Shown here: in pieces, positions 63,778 to 64,000 of the stretch
How the letters are laid out: every line of letters begins with the position of its first letter
Position numbering within the stretch: the first letter of the stretch is position 1
NCBI RefSeq assembly: GCF_014838715.1
Contig: NZ_CP061947.1
Location: forward strand, 434,001-498,000
Reading direction: 5' to 3'
DNA length: 64,000 nucleotides
Source: Algoriphagus sp. Y33
Lineage (GTDB): Bacteria; Bacteroidota; Bacteroidia; Cytophagales; Cyclobacteriaceae
Program-made: the position numbers and the translations under genes
Notes under the pieces: model-generated
What the model saw: the letters and a program-made list of their open reading frames with translations, nothing else
What the model was told of the DNA's origin: nothing
Databases searched by the model: none

Positions 63778-64000
63778 ATGAAAAGAAGTGCGATTTTAAG
63801 GACTTTAAAATCCCTACCAAATGTATTTTTAATACTATGGATTATTGGCTGTAATCCAGTCAAAAAAGATATGGAAGAAACTAAGCTAACAACTAAAACG
63901 GTACGGAATCCCAGTTCATCCGATTCTGCCCTTCTGGATTTTGAGCTAAAACATGGCGATTCTCTGGAAGTTCAAACCATGGAGCAGCTGCTAAAATTGA
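63778..64000 (+). CDS. Lipoprotein, N-terminal part (runs off window end)
   Basis: ATG 63778 opens a frame that continues to the window edge (74 codons visible). A basic start (MKRSAILRTLK) is followed by a hydrophobic stretch ending in a lipobox (LWIIGC), then a polar linker (NPVKKDMEETKLTTKTVRN). No domain is visible in this part. It is about 90 nt downstream of the previous gene. Confidence 0.6.
   Translation, partial: MKRSAILRTLKSLPNVFLILWIIGCNPVKKDMEETKLTTKTVRNPSSSDSALLDFELKHGDSLEVQTMEQLLKL

Overview
The window looks like chromosomal DNA from a Bacteroidota bacterium, probably Cytophagales (Algoriphagus/Cyclobacteriaceae-like). Evidence: SusC/SusD with an ECF sigma and FecR, a type IX secretion (T9SS) type B C-terminal domain, a PorP/SprF protein, SprB and MBG repeats, a LytS/LytR two-component pair, and moderate-to-low GC. 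The genus is inference only.

Layout. 0-3.1 kb: end of a sensor kinase, then a TrkH/TrkA potassium uptake pair. 3.3-17.6 kb: a phosphorus-scavenging locus. It holds a PhoPQ-activated-related protein, a purple-acid-phosphatase-like enzyme, a glycerophosphodiesterase, an ECF sigma, FecR-SusC-SusD, a Tat-exported PhoX-like phosphatase and a second secreted metallophosphoesterase. SusC has the N-terminal signalling (STN) domain, so the logic is probably substrate at SusC, then FecR, then sigma, then transcription. The surrounding phosphatases suggest an organophosphate ligand rather than a glycan. 17.8-22 kb: a lysine-rich protein and a patch of gene remnants (decapitated AbiEi antitoxin beside an intact AbiEii toxin, N-terminally cut adenylate cyclase, radC pseudogene).

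22.1-41 kb: a surface/secretion block. A TPR-LuxR-like membrane regulator is followed by a 44-aa single-pass membrane protein, a 4077-aa T9SS adhesin whose core is 18 consecutive 71-residue MBG units without one indel, a PorP/SprF protein, and a 1196-aa protein that I cannot place in a family. Its coiled coil - hydrophobic hairpin - coiled coil plan recalls TcA-type and alpha-helical pore-forming proteins. This block is bracketed by two directly repeated radC modules (about 21.4 and 41.8 kb). Each module has a 172-bp repeat, a shorter repeat (R1) and a radC gene; both radC copies carry a nonsense codon, at different places. Two further R1 copies, in inverted orientation, bracket the two phosphatase genes at 3.3-6.7 kb, and one supplies the start codon of the glycerophosphodiesterase gene.

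42.7-50.8 kb: an RND efflux trio (adaptor, HAE1 pump, outer-membrane factor) with LytS/LytR and DoxX, one probable operon. 51-64 kb: a mosaic of small stress/detoxification genes and many decaying copies: SDR, PhyH-like, thioesterase and SRPBCC remnants, an expanded SRPBCC family, a GlxA-like AraC regulator, a MITE-like element, an exported EthD-domain protein, and a probably acquired DHFR-family/hydrolase pair. The window ends inside a lipoprotein gene. No rRNA, tRNA, CRISPR array or transposase gene was recognised by eye.
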